Of a DNA stretch of 7,714 nt, positions 1 to 5,238 are shown one piece after another. Origin of the DNA: JAWWBS01 sp033720815 (GTDB lineage: Bacteria; Pseudomonadota; Gammaproteobacteria; Natronospirales; JAJUFS01); the NCBI GenBank assembly GCA_033720815.1, contig JAWWBT010000110.1, forward strand, positions 1 through 7,714, written 5' to 3'. Made by a program: the position numbers and the translations under genes. Under the pieces are notes generated by a model that had not been told where the DNA came from, did not search any database, and saw nothing but the letters and a program-made list of their open reading frames with translations. Every line of letters begins with the position of its first letter. The first letter of the stretch is position 1.

Positions 1-21
1 CGCCCTCGCTACGCTCGGGTT

Positions 22-126
22 CCCTGCGATGCTCGCCGGAAACGGCGCCCGGGTAACTCGCGCAGGCAAGCCTGCGCTCAGACACCCCCGGGCTTTTATC
101 CGTTTCCGGCTGTGCTTCTCGGCGGC
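22..126 (+). repeat. Structured repeat element, copy A (three nested stems)
   Basis: This 105-base unit folds into nested perfect stems. The outer stem pairs 35-45 (GCCGGAAACGG) with 100-110 (CCGTTTCCGGC). The middle stem pairs 47-53 (GCCCGGG) with 87-93 (CCCGGGC). The apical stem pairs 60-67 (GCGCAGGC) with 70-77 (GCCTGCGC). Conserved unpaired blocks are AACTCGC before the apical loop, GCTCAGACA after it, and CTCGGCGGC at the 3' end. The same blocks recur in the same order and spacing in copy B on the other strand (267-368). Different stem sequences are retained as pairs in that copy, which argues that the fold is what is conserved. The family could be REP/BIME-like or a miniature mobile element; I see no encoded protein. 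Confidence 0.75.
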
Positions 127-171
127 TCCCAGTCGCGCGAAAAGCGGGAGCGAAGTTCTCGGAGCCGATGC

Positions 172-245
172 CGCAAGCAGTATTCCGCTATCAAACTCGG
201 AGAGCTTTCTTCTCTCGCTACTGGGTGAGCGCAATACTGTTTACG
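172..245. repeat. Imperfect hairpin between repeat copies A and B
   Basis: The arms CAGTATT-C-CGCT (178-189) and AGCG-C-AATACTG (228-239) pair with a single C/C mismatch. Weaker pairing extends outward to about 172 and 245. An inner stem GAGAG (200-204) / CTCTC (212-216) closes a 7-base loop. It lies in the middle of the gap between the two convergent elements, so A, hairpin and B look like one composite structure. It has no U-tract on either strand, so it does not look like a terminator. Confidence 0.55.
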
Positions 246-266
246 ACATGTCAATCCCCGTTGGAG

Positions 267-368
267 GCCGCCGAGGAACGCAGTCGCGGGAGGAGGCAAG
301 CGCGGGAGTGTCTGAGCGAGCGCAGCGAGCGAGTTGCCCGCGCGCCGACCGCGACGAGTACCGCAGGC
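267..368 (-). repeat. Structured repeat element, copy B (inverted relative to A)
   Basis: Read on the minus strand, this 102-base unit aligns with copy A: about 30 of 40 positions match before the apical loop, and the 3' 50 bases align with no gap. The shared blocks are CCTGCG near the start, AACTCGC, GCTCAGACA and CTCGGCGGC. Its outer stem is GTCGCGG (355-349) with CCGCGAC (289-283). Its middle stem is GCGCGGG (343-337) with CCCGCGC (306-300). Both sit where copy A has stems of different sequence. The apical part is 3 bases shorter and holds GAGCGAG direct repeats (plus 314-320, 327-333) instead of the perfect apical stem of copy A. Confidence 0.75.
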
Positions 369-385
369 TCACAAGAATAGAAAAT

Positions 386-397
386 GATCGGCCGATC
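386..397. repeat. 12-bp perfect palindrome GATCGGCCGATC
   Basis: GATCGGCCGATC is perfectly self-complementary and lies between copy B and the larger palindrome at 414-449. It could be a protein-binding site or simply part of the repeat cluster. It is far from any start codon, so an operator role for a gene in this window is unlikely. Confidence 0.5.
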
Positions 398-413
398 GGG
401 GCGGATTTCTTTT

Positions 414-449
414 GGGTACTTTTCTTTGGACGTCCACAGAAAAGTACCT
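414..449. repeat. 36-base near-perfect palindrome centred on GACGTC
   Basis: The arms GGTACTTTTCT (415-425) and AGAAAAGTACC (438-448), plus the core TGGACGTCCA (427-436), form a palindrome with no spacer. The only internal mismatch is T426/C437, and 414/449 can add a G-U pair in RNA. The arms are A/T-rich in a G+C-rich genome and the centre has no loop, which fits a DNA-level site or cruciform better than a terminator hairpin. I have an impression of similar GTACTTTTCTTTG inverted repeats in gammaproteobacterial intergenic DNA, which cannot be verified here. Confidence 0.65.
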
Positions 450-475
450 CGCCCAGGCGCCGAAGGCGCGGGCGA
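449..475. repeat. GC-rich hairpin with GAA loop
   Basis: TCGCCC (449-454) pairs with GGGCGA (470-475) and GCGCC (457-461) pairs with GGCGC (465-469). The loop is GAA and there is a 2-base bulge (AG, 455-456) on the left arm. The 11-bp stem lies 31 bases past the trpC stop. On the minus strand it is followed by GGTACTTTTCTG rather than a U-run at the stem base, so it may be a processing or exonuclease-blocking structure rather than a classical terminator. It is directly adjacent to the palindrome at 414-449. Confidence 0.5.
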
Positions 476-484
476 AACCCAAGG

Positions 485-501
485 AAAACGAGCCAGGCTC
501 G
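485..501 (-). terminator. Probable short intrinsic terminator after trpC
   Basis: On the minus strand, five bases after the trpC stop codon, CGAGC-CTG-GCTCG (501-489) is followed immediately by TTTT and then CC (488-483). The stem is only 5 bp with a 3-base loop and the U-run is short, so termination may be partial. The following GC-rich hairpin at 449-475 could help define the transcript 3' end. Confidence 0.45.
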
Positions 502-505
502 CCAA

Positions 506-1303
506 TCAGAGCTGGAACAGTTCCCGCATCTTTTCGCCCGGATCCTCCGCCCGCATGAATGCCTCACCAACGAGAAACGCATCCACGCCGTTGTCGCGCA
601 TCAACGCAATATCCTCAGGCGTGTGGATACCGCTTTCCGTCACGACGCGGCGGTCACGGGGAATATTCGCGAGCAATTCGAGTGTCGTTTCCAGCGACGT
701 CTCGAATGTACGCAGGTTCCGATTATTGATACCCAACAACGGGGTCGGCAGGCGCAGCGCGCGTTCGAGTTCGTCGGCATCATGGACCTCGACCAGCACA
801 TCCATTTCGAGATCCTGCGCGACATGGCACAGCTCTGCCATCTGGTTGTCACCCAGTGCCGCAACGATCAGCAGGATGGCATCCGCACCTGCAAGGCGCG
901 CTTCGTAAACCTGCCATGCGTCGATGATGAAATCCTTGCGCAAGACCGGCAGGTTGCAGGCATCGCGTGCGATCGCAAGATTATCGAGATGGCCCTGGAA
1001 GTACTGCTCGTCGGTGAGCACAGAAAGGCAGCTCGCACCGGCATCGGCGTACGATTTCGCGATCGCTGCAACATCGAATTGCTCGCGCAACACACCCTTC
1101 GACGGCGAGGCCTTCTTGATCTCGGCAATGATGCCGGCACGCCCACTCGACACATGCGCTTCAAGCGCACCAGCAAAGCCACGTGTCGGCGCACGTTGCT
1201 CGAGTCGCTCACGCATCCTCGGCAAGGGCATTGCGGTTGCGCCGCGCTCGATTTCCTCGAACTTGGTACGGATGATCTTCTTCAGGATGTCCTGCGCGCT
1301 CAT
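506..1303 (-). CDS. trpC: Indole-3-glycerol phosphate synthase
   Basis: This 265-residue cytosolic enzyme decarboxylates and closes the ring of 1-(o-carboxyphenylamino)-1-deoxyribulose-5-phosphate to give indole-3-glycerol phosphate. It is a single-domain (beta/alpha)8 barrel of normal length, without the TrpF fusion of enteric bacteria. Visible active-site motifs are EIKKASPSKG at 61-70 (Glu61, Lys63), LRKDF at 121-125 (Lys123), VEVHD at 171-175 (Glu172), GINNRNL at 191-197, TESGI at 222-226, and the phosphate-binding LVGEAFMR near the end. The ATG overlaps the trpD stop as ATGA, implying coupled translation. It is the last gene of the run; a short hairpin with TTTT follows five bases after its TGA. 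No trpF, trpB or trpA follows here. Identification is secure. Confidence 0.97.
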   Translation of the reverse strand: MSAQDILKKIIRTKFEEIERGATAMPLPRMRERLEQRAPTRGFAGALEAHVSSGRAGIIAEIKKASPSKGVLREQFDVAAIAKSYADAGASCLSVLTDEQYFQGHLDNLAIARDACNLPVLRKDFIIDAWQVYEARLAGADAILLIVAALGDNQMAELCHVAQDLEMDVLVEVHDADELERALRLPTPLLGINNRNLRTFETSLETTLELLANIPRDRRVVTESGIHTPEDIALMRDNGVDAFLVGEAFMRAEDPGEKMRELFQL

Positions 1304-2328
1304 TTCGCGGTGGCCTCCACCAGGCGGTGCAGCCTTTCCCTTGCCCGGCCATCGGCAATCACTTCACTGGCAAGCGCCACGCCGTCAGCAAGGGACGCCG
1401 CCACATCCGCGGCATACAGTGCCGCACCCGCATTCAACACAACGATGTCACGCGCAGGCCCGGCCTTACCGGCCAGCACGGCACGAATCATTGCCGCGCT
1501 TTCCTCAGGCCCGTCAACACGCAGCGCATCCAGCGGCTGTCGCTCGATACCGAAATCTTCCGGCGAAATGCGGTAGCTGCGCACCTGGTCGTCCTGCAAT
1601 TCCGCCACGGTGGTGTCAGCCGCGATGCTGATTTCATCGAGACCATCGTCGGCGTGAACCACCAGCACATGCCTGCTGCCCAGTCGGCGCAGGACCTTTG
1701 CCATCGGCTCGACCCATCGCTTGGCGAACACACCCAGCAACTGGTGTGGAGCGCCTGCAGGATTGGTCAGCGGACCGAGCAGGTTGAACAGCGTACGCGT
1801 GCCAAGCTCGCGACGCGGCGCGGCAGCATGGCGTGCCGCGCTGTGATGGGCGGGCGCGAACAGGAAGCCGACACCGATTTCCCTGATGTGCCGCGCGACA
1901 TCGGCTGGACCCTGGTCGATATTCACGCCGAGGGCTTCCAGCACATCGGCGCTGCCGGATTTCGACGACATCGAGCGATTGCCATGTTTTGCGACCCGGC
2001 CGCCCGCTGCCGCCACTACGAATGCGGACGCCGTCGACACATTGAACGTGCCACTGCCATCACCGCCGGTACCGCAGGTATCGACAAGGTGCTCACGGTC
2101 GGCATCAACACTGGCAGCCAGCTCGCGCATCACTTCCGCAGCGGCTGCAATTTCCTCGACGGTTTCCCCCTTGGCGCGCAGGCCGGCGAGAAACCCGCCG
2201 ATCTGGATGGGTGTCGCGTTGCCGGTCATGATCTGCCGCATCACGGCGCGCATGTCATCGGCCGCAAGGTCCTCGCGATCCACGATCAGGCTGATCGCTT
2301 CCTTGATCTCCATGGTCGACTCGCTCAT
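1300..2328 (-). CDS. trpD: Anthranilate phosphoribosyltransferase
   Basis: This 342-residue enzyme transfers the phosphoribosyl group of PRPP to anthranilate, the second committed step of tryptophan synthesis. The glycine-rich PRPP loop GTGGDGSGTFNVST is at 86-99, KHGNRSMSSKSGSADVLEALG-type sequence spans 114-134, RELGTRTLFNLLGPLTNP-type sequence spans 173-190, and the metal/anthranilate segment DGLDE is at 228-232. The length is normal for the unfused enzyme. Start: the first ATG overlaps the trpG stop as ATGA, which favours it over the internal ATG at residue 6. Oddity: the usual M-P-V-R before the R-E-L-G stretch is replaced by A-A-P-R (residues 169-172); the arginine is kept. Both ends overlap neighbours by four bases. 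Confidence 0.97.
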   Translation of the reverse strand: MSESTMEIKEAISLIVDREDLAADDMRAVMRQIMTGNATPIQIGGFLAGLRAKGETVEEIAAAAEVMRELAASVDADREHLVDTCGTGGDGSGTFNVSTASAFVVAAAGGRVAKHGNRSMSSKSGSADVLEALGVNIDQGPADVARHIREIGVGFLFAPAHHSAARHAAAPRRELGTRTLFNLLGPLTNPAGAPHQLLGVFAKRWVEPMAKVLRRLGSRHVLVVHADDGLDEISIAADTTVAELQDDQVRSYRISPEDFGIERQPLDALRVDGPEESAAMIRAVLAGKAGPARDIVVLNAGAALYAADVAASLADGVALASEVIADGRARERLHRLVEATAK

Positions 2329-2909
2329 CGCGTACCCTCGATGAAGTTCCGCAACAGGTCATGACCGTGCTGCGTCAGGATGGATTCCGGGTGAAACTGA
2401 ACGCCTTCGACAGCGAGCTCCTTGTGACGCACGCCCATGATTTCATCGAGCTTGCCGTCTTCGGTTTCCGTCCATGCCGTCAGTTCGAGGCTGTCCGGCA
2501 GCGAATCCGGCGCAATAACCAGCGAGTGGTATCGCGTCACTTCATACGGCGATGGCATGTTGGCGAATACGCCCTTGCCATCGTGATGGATCATTGATGT
2601 CTTGCCGTGCATGACCTGTTTCGCGTGGCCGATCGTGCCGCCATACACCTGGCCGATACTCTGGTGACCAAGACAGACACCAAGAACAGGTATCTTCCCG
2701 GCGTACTCGCGGATGGTATCCATCGAGATGCCCGCCTCGTTCGGTGTACACGGTCCCGGTGAAATGACGATATGCGTGGGAGCGAGCTCGGCGATATCGG
2801 CAACCGAGATTTCGTCATTGCGTTTCACCACGACCTCTTCACCCAGCTCACCAAGGTACTGAACCAGGTTGAAGGTGAAGGAGTCGTAGTTATCGATCAT
2901 CAGGATCAT
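2325..2909 (-). CDS. trpG: Anthranilate synthase glutamine amidotransferase subunit
   Basis: This 194-residue class I glutamine amidotransferase releases ammonia from glutamine and passes it to TrpE for anthranilate formation. The start MILMIDNYDSFTFNL is the classic TrpG/PabA N-terminus, which supports the chosen ATG. The oxyanion strand PGPCTP is at 51-56, the nucleophile is Cys79 in GVCLGHQ, and the catalytic His173 and Glu175 lie in QFHPES. The same family serves p-aminobenzoate synthase (PabA), and in many bacteria one subunit serves both. Position between trpE and trpD with ATGA overlaps on both sides makes the tryptophan role clear; a dual role in folate synthesis cannot be excluded. 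Confidence 0.96.
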   Translation of the reverse strand: MILMIDNYDSFTFNLVQYLGELGEEVVVKRNDEISVADIAELAPTHIVISPGPCTPNEAGISMDTIREYAGKIPVLGVCLGHQSIGQVYGGTIGHAKQVMHGKTSMIHHDGKGVFANMPSPYEVTRYHSLVIAPDSLPDSLELTAWTETEDGKLDEIMGVRHKELAVEGVQFHPESILTQHGHDLLRNFIEGTR

Positions 2910-4435
2910 TTGCCGCCCTCCCCGAAGCGGATTCGATCAAGGCCTTTGCCGGCGAGTTTCACTGCTTCGAGCAGGGCCCGGCTCTTGTTCATGGTTTCGT
3001 CCCATTCAGCCTGCGGGTCGGAGTCGTAGACAATGCCGGCACCCGCCTGCACCTGCAGCTTCCCGTCGCGGATCACTGCAGTTCGAATTGCGATGGCAGT
3101 ATCCAGGTTACCCTGCCATCCAAGGTAACCGATCGCGCCGGAATAGATGCCGCGCGGCACGGGTTCGAGCTCATCAATGATTTCCAGCGCACGCAGCTTC
3201 GGCGCGCCGGAAAGCGTGCCGGCCGGGAATGTCGAGGCCAGCGCATCCAGCGCATCGAGGCCATCCTTCAGCCTGCCCTTCACGTTCGAAACGATATGCA
3301 TCACATGCGAGTAACGCTCGGTCACCATCTTCTCGGTGAGCTCGACGCTGCCGACTTCCGCCACGCGGCCAACATCATTGCGACCCAGGTCGATCAGCAT
3401 CAGGTGCTCGGCGAGCTCCTTCGGATCCGCGTGCAGCTCGGCTTCAAGCCTGCGGTCCTCTTCCACGTTGCCGCCACGTGGTCGGGTTCCGGCAATGGGC
3501 CTGACGGTCAGCTCGCCGTCTTCCACCCGTACCAGCACTTCGGGTGACGAACCCGCCACCTGCACGTCGCCGAAATCCAGGAAATACAGGTACGGCGACG
3601 GATTGATTGCACGCAGCGCGCGGTAGACATCCAGCGGCTTGCCGTTGAAATCGCTTTCCAGGCGCTGCGACAGCACGACCTGCATCGCATCCCCGTTGCG
3701 GATGTACTCCCGCACGGTTTCGACGGATTCCTTGAAGGCATCCTGGCCGAAGCTGGAAACGAATTCGCCCTTCACGCCACCGGCGGGCTGCTCGGCCGGC
3801 AGCGGCTCGCGCAACCTCGCCTCAAGTGCATCGAGGCGCGCGATGGCTTCGGCTTCCGCGTCGTCACGCGACAGGTCGGCGTGCACGACCAGGAAGGCAC
3901 TGCCGCGCAGGTTATCGAATATCACCAGCTCATCGGCCAGCACGAGGCGAATGTCATCAAGCTCGGCATCCCGGAAGGCGCGCTTGAGCTGCGGCTCGAC
4001 GTAACGGATGAGCTCTGCACCGAAATATCCAACCAGGCCGCCGGTGAACCGCGGCAGGCCCTCGATATCCGGCACCTTGTAGCGTGCGGCGAATGCGCGA
4101 ATGGCTTCCAGCGGATCATCGCTCGGCGACTCGCTCACCAGCGTTTCACCGTCGAATTCACGAATCACGCCGTCGCGCAGGCTGATGCCATGCGAGGTGC
4201 CCGGCCCGATGATGGAATACCGCCCCCAGCGCTCACCGCCCTGCACGGACTCGAACAGGAAGCTGCAGATGGAATCGTCATGGCCCGAGGTCAGCTTGAT
4301 ATAGGCCGACAGGGGTGTATCGAGATCAACGAGGATTTCGCGAACCAGCGGCGCGTGGGTATATCCCTCGTCGCGTAATTCCTGGAAATCGCGGTAGTCA
4401 GTGGAGCGGCGTGAAGACGCGGACGAATTGTTCAT
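2906..4435 (-). CDS. trpE: Anthranilate synthase component I
   Basis: This 509-residue chorismate-using subunit converts chorismate and ammonia (from TrpG) to anthranilate. The N-terminal domain has a SFLFESV segment at 58-64, equivalent to the LLES region that binds feedback-inhibiting tryptophan, followed by GGERWGRYS. The C-terminal catalytic domain has PIAGTRPRG at 313-321, LIDLGRND at 347-354, a TFPAGTLSGAPKLRA-type motif at 402-416 and GAGIVYDSDP at 465-474. The S-F-L-F-E-S element and the trp neighbours favour TrpE over PabB. The only early start is the ATG at 4435; upstream there is merely a weak GAG, no good Shine-Dalgarno. The 107-base gap to gph holds a Trp-rich leader peptide and alternative stems, so attenuation control is likely. 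The stop overlaps the trpG start (ATGA). Confidence 0.97.
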   Translation of the reverse strand: MNNSSASSRRSTDYRDFQELRDEGYTHAPLVREILVDLDTPLSAYIKLTSGHDDSICSFLFESVQGGERWGRYSIIGPGTSHGISLRDGVIREFDGETLVSESPSDDPLEAIRAFAARYKVPDIEGLPRFTGGLVGYFGAELIRYVEPQLKRAFRDAELDDIRLVLADELVIFDNLRGSAFLVVHADLSRDDAEAEAIARLDALEARLREPLPAEQPAGGVKGEFVSSFGQDAFKESVETVREYIRNGDAMQVVLSQRLESDFNGKPLDVYRALRAINPSPYLYFLDFGDVQVAGSSPEVLVRVEDGELTVRPIAGTRPRGGNVEEDRRLEAELHADPKELAEHLMLIDLGRNDVGRVAEVGSVELTEKMVTERYSHVMHIVSNVKGRLKDGLDALDALASTFPAGTLSGAPKLRALEIIDELEPVPRGIYSGAIGYLGWQGNLDTAIAIRTAVIRDGKLQVQAGAGIVYDSDPQAEWDETMNKSRALLEAVKLAGKGLDRIRFGEGGK

Positions 4436-4459
4436 GATCGAGACTCGGTTGGTGAAACA

Positions 4460-4509
4460 GGCAAGCAGCTATTGCCAATCGCTTGGCAGGCAATGGAATT
4501 ACCATCGCC
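4460..4509 (-). promoter_or_regulatory. Putative tryptophan attenuator: mutually exclusive leader stems
   Basis: On the minus strand, segment 1 GGCGATGG (4509-4502, covering most of the last three leader codons) pairs with segment 2 CCATTGCC (4496-4489) around loop TAATT: eight pairs, one G-U. Segment 3 TTGGCAAT (4478-4471) can pair with segment 2 (ATTGCC/GGCAAT), with TGCCAA directly after segment 2 (4488-4483, GCGA tetraloop), or with segment 4 TTGCC (4464-4460). A ribosome stalled at the Trp codons would mask segment 1 and free segment 2 for segment 3, as in known trp attenuators. What is missing is a good U-tract: only TGTTTC follows segment 4. The readout may therefore be a weak or Rho-dependent terminator or control of trpE translation. 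The stems are seen; the mechanism is inferred. Confidence 0.6.
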
Positions 4510-4546
4510 AGGAATGGCCACCATGCTGTTCGAACCGGGTCATCAT
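4499..4546 (-). CDS. trpL: trp operon leader peptide (15 aa, ends W-R-W)
   Basis: The frame encodes MMTRFEQHGGHSWRW followed by TAA, located between gph and trpE. Two of its last three codons are TGG (Trp), immediately before the stop, which is the signature of an attenuation leader that senses charged tRNA-Trp. The first ATG overlaps the gph TGA as ATGA; a second ATG follows directly, overlapping by one base. A GAAAGG sequence lies about 10 bases before the first ATG, so translation may start independently or by reinitiation after gph. The stop codon lies in the loop of the first leader hairpin. A 15-codon frame could arise by chance, but position, the Trp codons at its end and the stems behind it together make the call fairly strong. 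Confidence 0.75.
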   Translation of the reverse strand: MMTRFEQHGGHSWRW

Positions 4547-5238
4547 GCAGTCATGCGCCTTTCAAGGTAGTCCGGAAGGTCGGCGAGCGAGTCGAATGTC
4601 CTGCGAGCGCCGAGCTTCTTCAGTTCCGCCGCGATATCGCTATCGGCGGGAAGCCGATTATAACCATAAGTCACCGCTACGCTGTCAACGCCGGCAGCGC
4701 GGGCTGCATCAAGGTCGGCTGCGGAATCACCGACCATCAGCGTCTGCGGCGGCGTGACGCCATGCTCGCGCATCATCCATTCCAGCGGCGCGGGATGGGG
4801 TTTCTTCTCGGGCAGCGAATCGCCACCCAGCAGGCCGGTGAAATACCGGGCAAGGCCCAGCCTTTCCAGCAGCCCGACGGCCAGGTCGGCCGGCTTGTTC
4901 GTGATGACCGCCTGCGCGCAACCGTTCGCGGCACAGGTCTCCAGGCATTCGATCACGCCGGGATAGATCGTGGAGTGCTCGCAAAGCGCCTGCGAATATT
5001 CATCGAGAAATGCAGCAAGCAGGCTCTCCACCTTGGCCTCGCTGACCTCGCCCTGCGAAGCAATGGCACGCTCGATCAGCTTGCGCGCGCCGTTGCCGAT
5101 CCAGCCGCGAACGGCCTGCGAGTCGACACTGGAATAGCCCTGGCGGCGCAATGCACGATCCAGCGCCACGGCAATATCCGGCACGCTGTCGACCAGGGTG
5201 CCGTCGAGGTCATAGATGATCAGGCGAGGCTGGTTCAC
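4543..5238 (-). CDS. gph: Phosphoglycolate phosphatase (HAD superfamily)
   Basis: This 231-residue HAD hydrolase most likely dephosphorylates 2-phosphoglycolate, a product of oxidative DNA-damage repair and other side reactions. Motif I is YDLDGTLVDS (Asp10 nucleophile, Asp12), motif II is VITNK (Thr113), motif III is Lys146 in EKKPHPAP, and motif IV is VGDSAADLDAA (Asp171, Asp175). The cap segment lies between motif I and motif II, as in Gph/PGP subfamily IA enzymes, and the AVTYGYN block matches that family. The start codon is GTG and overlaps the rpe stop as GTGA. Close HAD relatives have other substrates, so specificity rests on the rpe-gph-trpE context. Its 3' end carries a candidate internal promoter and the start of the trp leader. 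Confidence 0.9.
   Translation of the reverse strand: MNQPRLIIYDLDGTLVDSVPDIAVALDRALRRQGYSSVDSQAVRGWIGNGARKLIERAIASQGEVSEAKVESLLAAFLDEYSQALCEHSTIYPGVIECLETCAANGCAQAVITNKPADLAVGLLERLGLARYFTGLLGGDSLPEKKPHPAPLEWMMREHGVTPPQTLMVGDSAADLDAARAAGVDSVAVTYGYNRLPADSDIAAELKKLGARRTFDSLADLPDYLERRMTA
4626..4649 (-). other. Potential hairpin just behind the candidate internal promoter
   Basis: Inside the gph coding region on the minus strand, CCGCC (4649-4645) plus GATA (4644-4641) pair with TATC (4636-4633) plus GGCGG (4630-4626), with a GCGA tetraloop and a 2-base bulge. If transcription begins about 7 bases after the TATAAT, this stem would sit at the RNA 5' end. It overlaps codons and may be coincidental. 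Confidence 0.25.
4657..4688 (-). promoter_or_regulatory. Candidate sigma-70 promoter inside gph, upstream of trpL
   Basis: On the minus strand a perfect TTGACA (4688-4683) and a perfect TATAAT (4662-4657) are separated by 20 bp. The spacing is longer than the ideal 17, which lowers confidence. TATAAT falls on the Tyr-Asn codons of the conserved Tyr-Gly-Tyr-Asn block, and this Asn is the only one in gph written AAT instead of AAC. Transcripts from here would begin about 100 bases before the trp leader peptide and would drive trpL-trpEGDC without rpe and gph. Confidence 0.35.

Larger units (their letters stand above)
1..505. other. Repeat-rich intergenic region downstream of trpC
   Basis: No convincing gene is visible in this 505-base stretch. 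Reading frames cross it on both strands, but none has a good ribosome site or a recognisable domain, and they translate the repeats described separately. Almost the whole stretch is organised as inverted repeats: a structured element on plus (22-126), a central hairpin (172-245), the same element on minus (267-368), palindromes at 386-397 and 414-449, a GC-rich hairpin at 449-475 and a short terminator-like hairpin beside the trpC stop. Bases 1-21 are GC-rich with CTCG repeats and may belong to another repeat cut by the window edge. Such sequence is typical of dispersed intergenic repeats, but I could not check copy number. Confidence 0.7.

Noticed and set aside
96..299. Short frames on both strands in the trpC-downstream region
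   Set aside because: They translate the inverted repeats, start without ribosome sites and have no plausible protein character.
1..505. CRISPR array or insertion sequence in the repeat block
   Set aside because: Repeats are inverted, few and irregularly spaced, with no regular spacers and no transposase frame.
29..1576. 515-codon open frame on the plus strand crossing the repeat block and antisense to trpC
   Set aside because: It is opposite a secure trpC, runs into trpD, has arginine/serine-rich low-complexity composition and no domain; long antisense frames are common in G+C-rich genes.
1327..2364. 345-codon plus-strand frame antisense to trpD
   Set aside because: Shadow of the trpD codon bias; no ribosome site and no recognisable domain.
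4523..4556. TrpR-type operator before the trp genes
   Set aside because: No CTAGTTAACTAG-like palindrome is present in the gap or the 3' end of gph.
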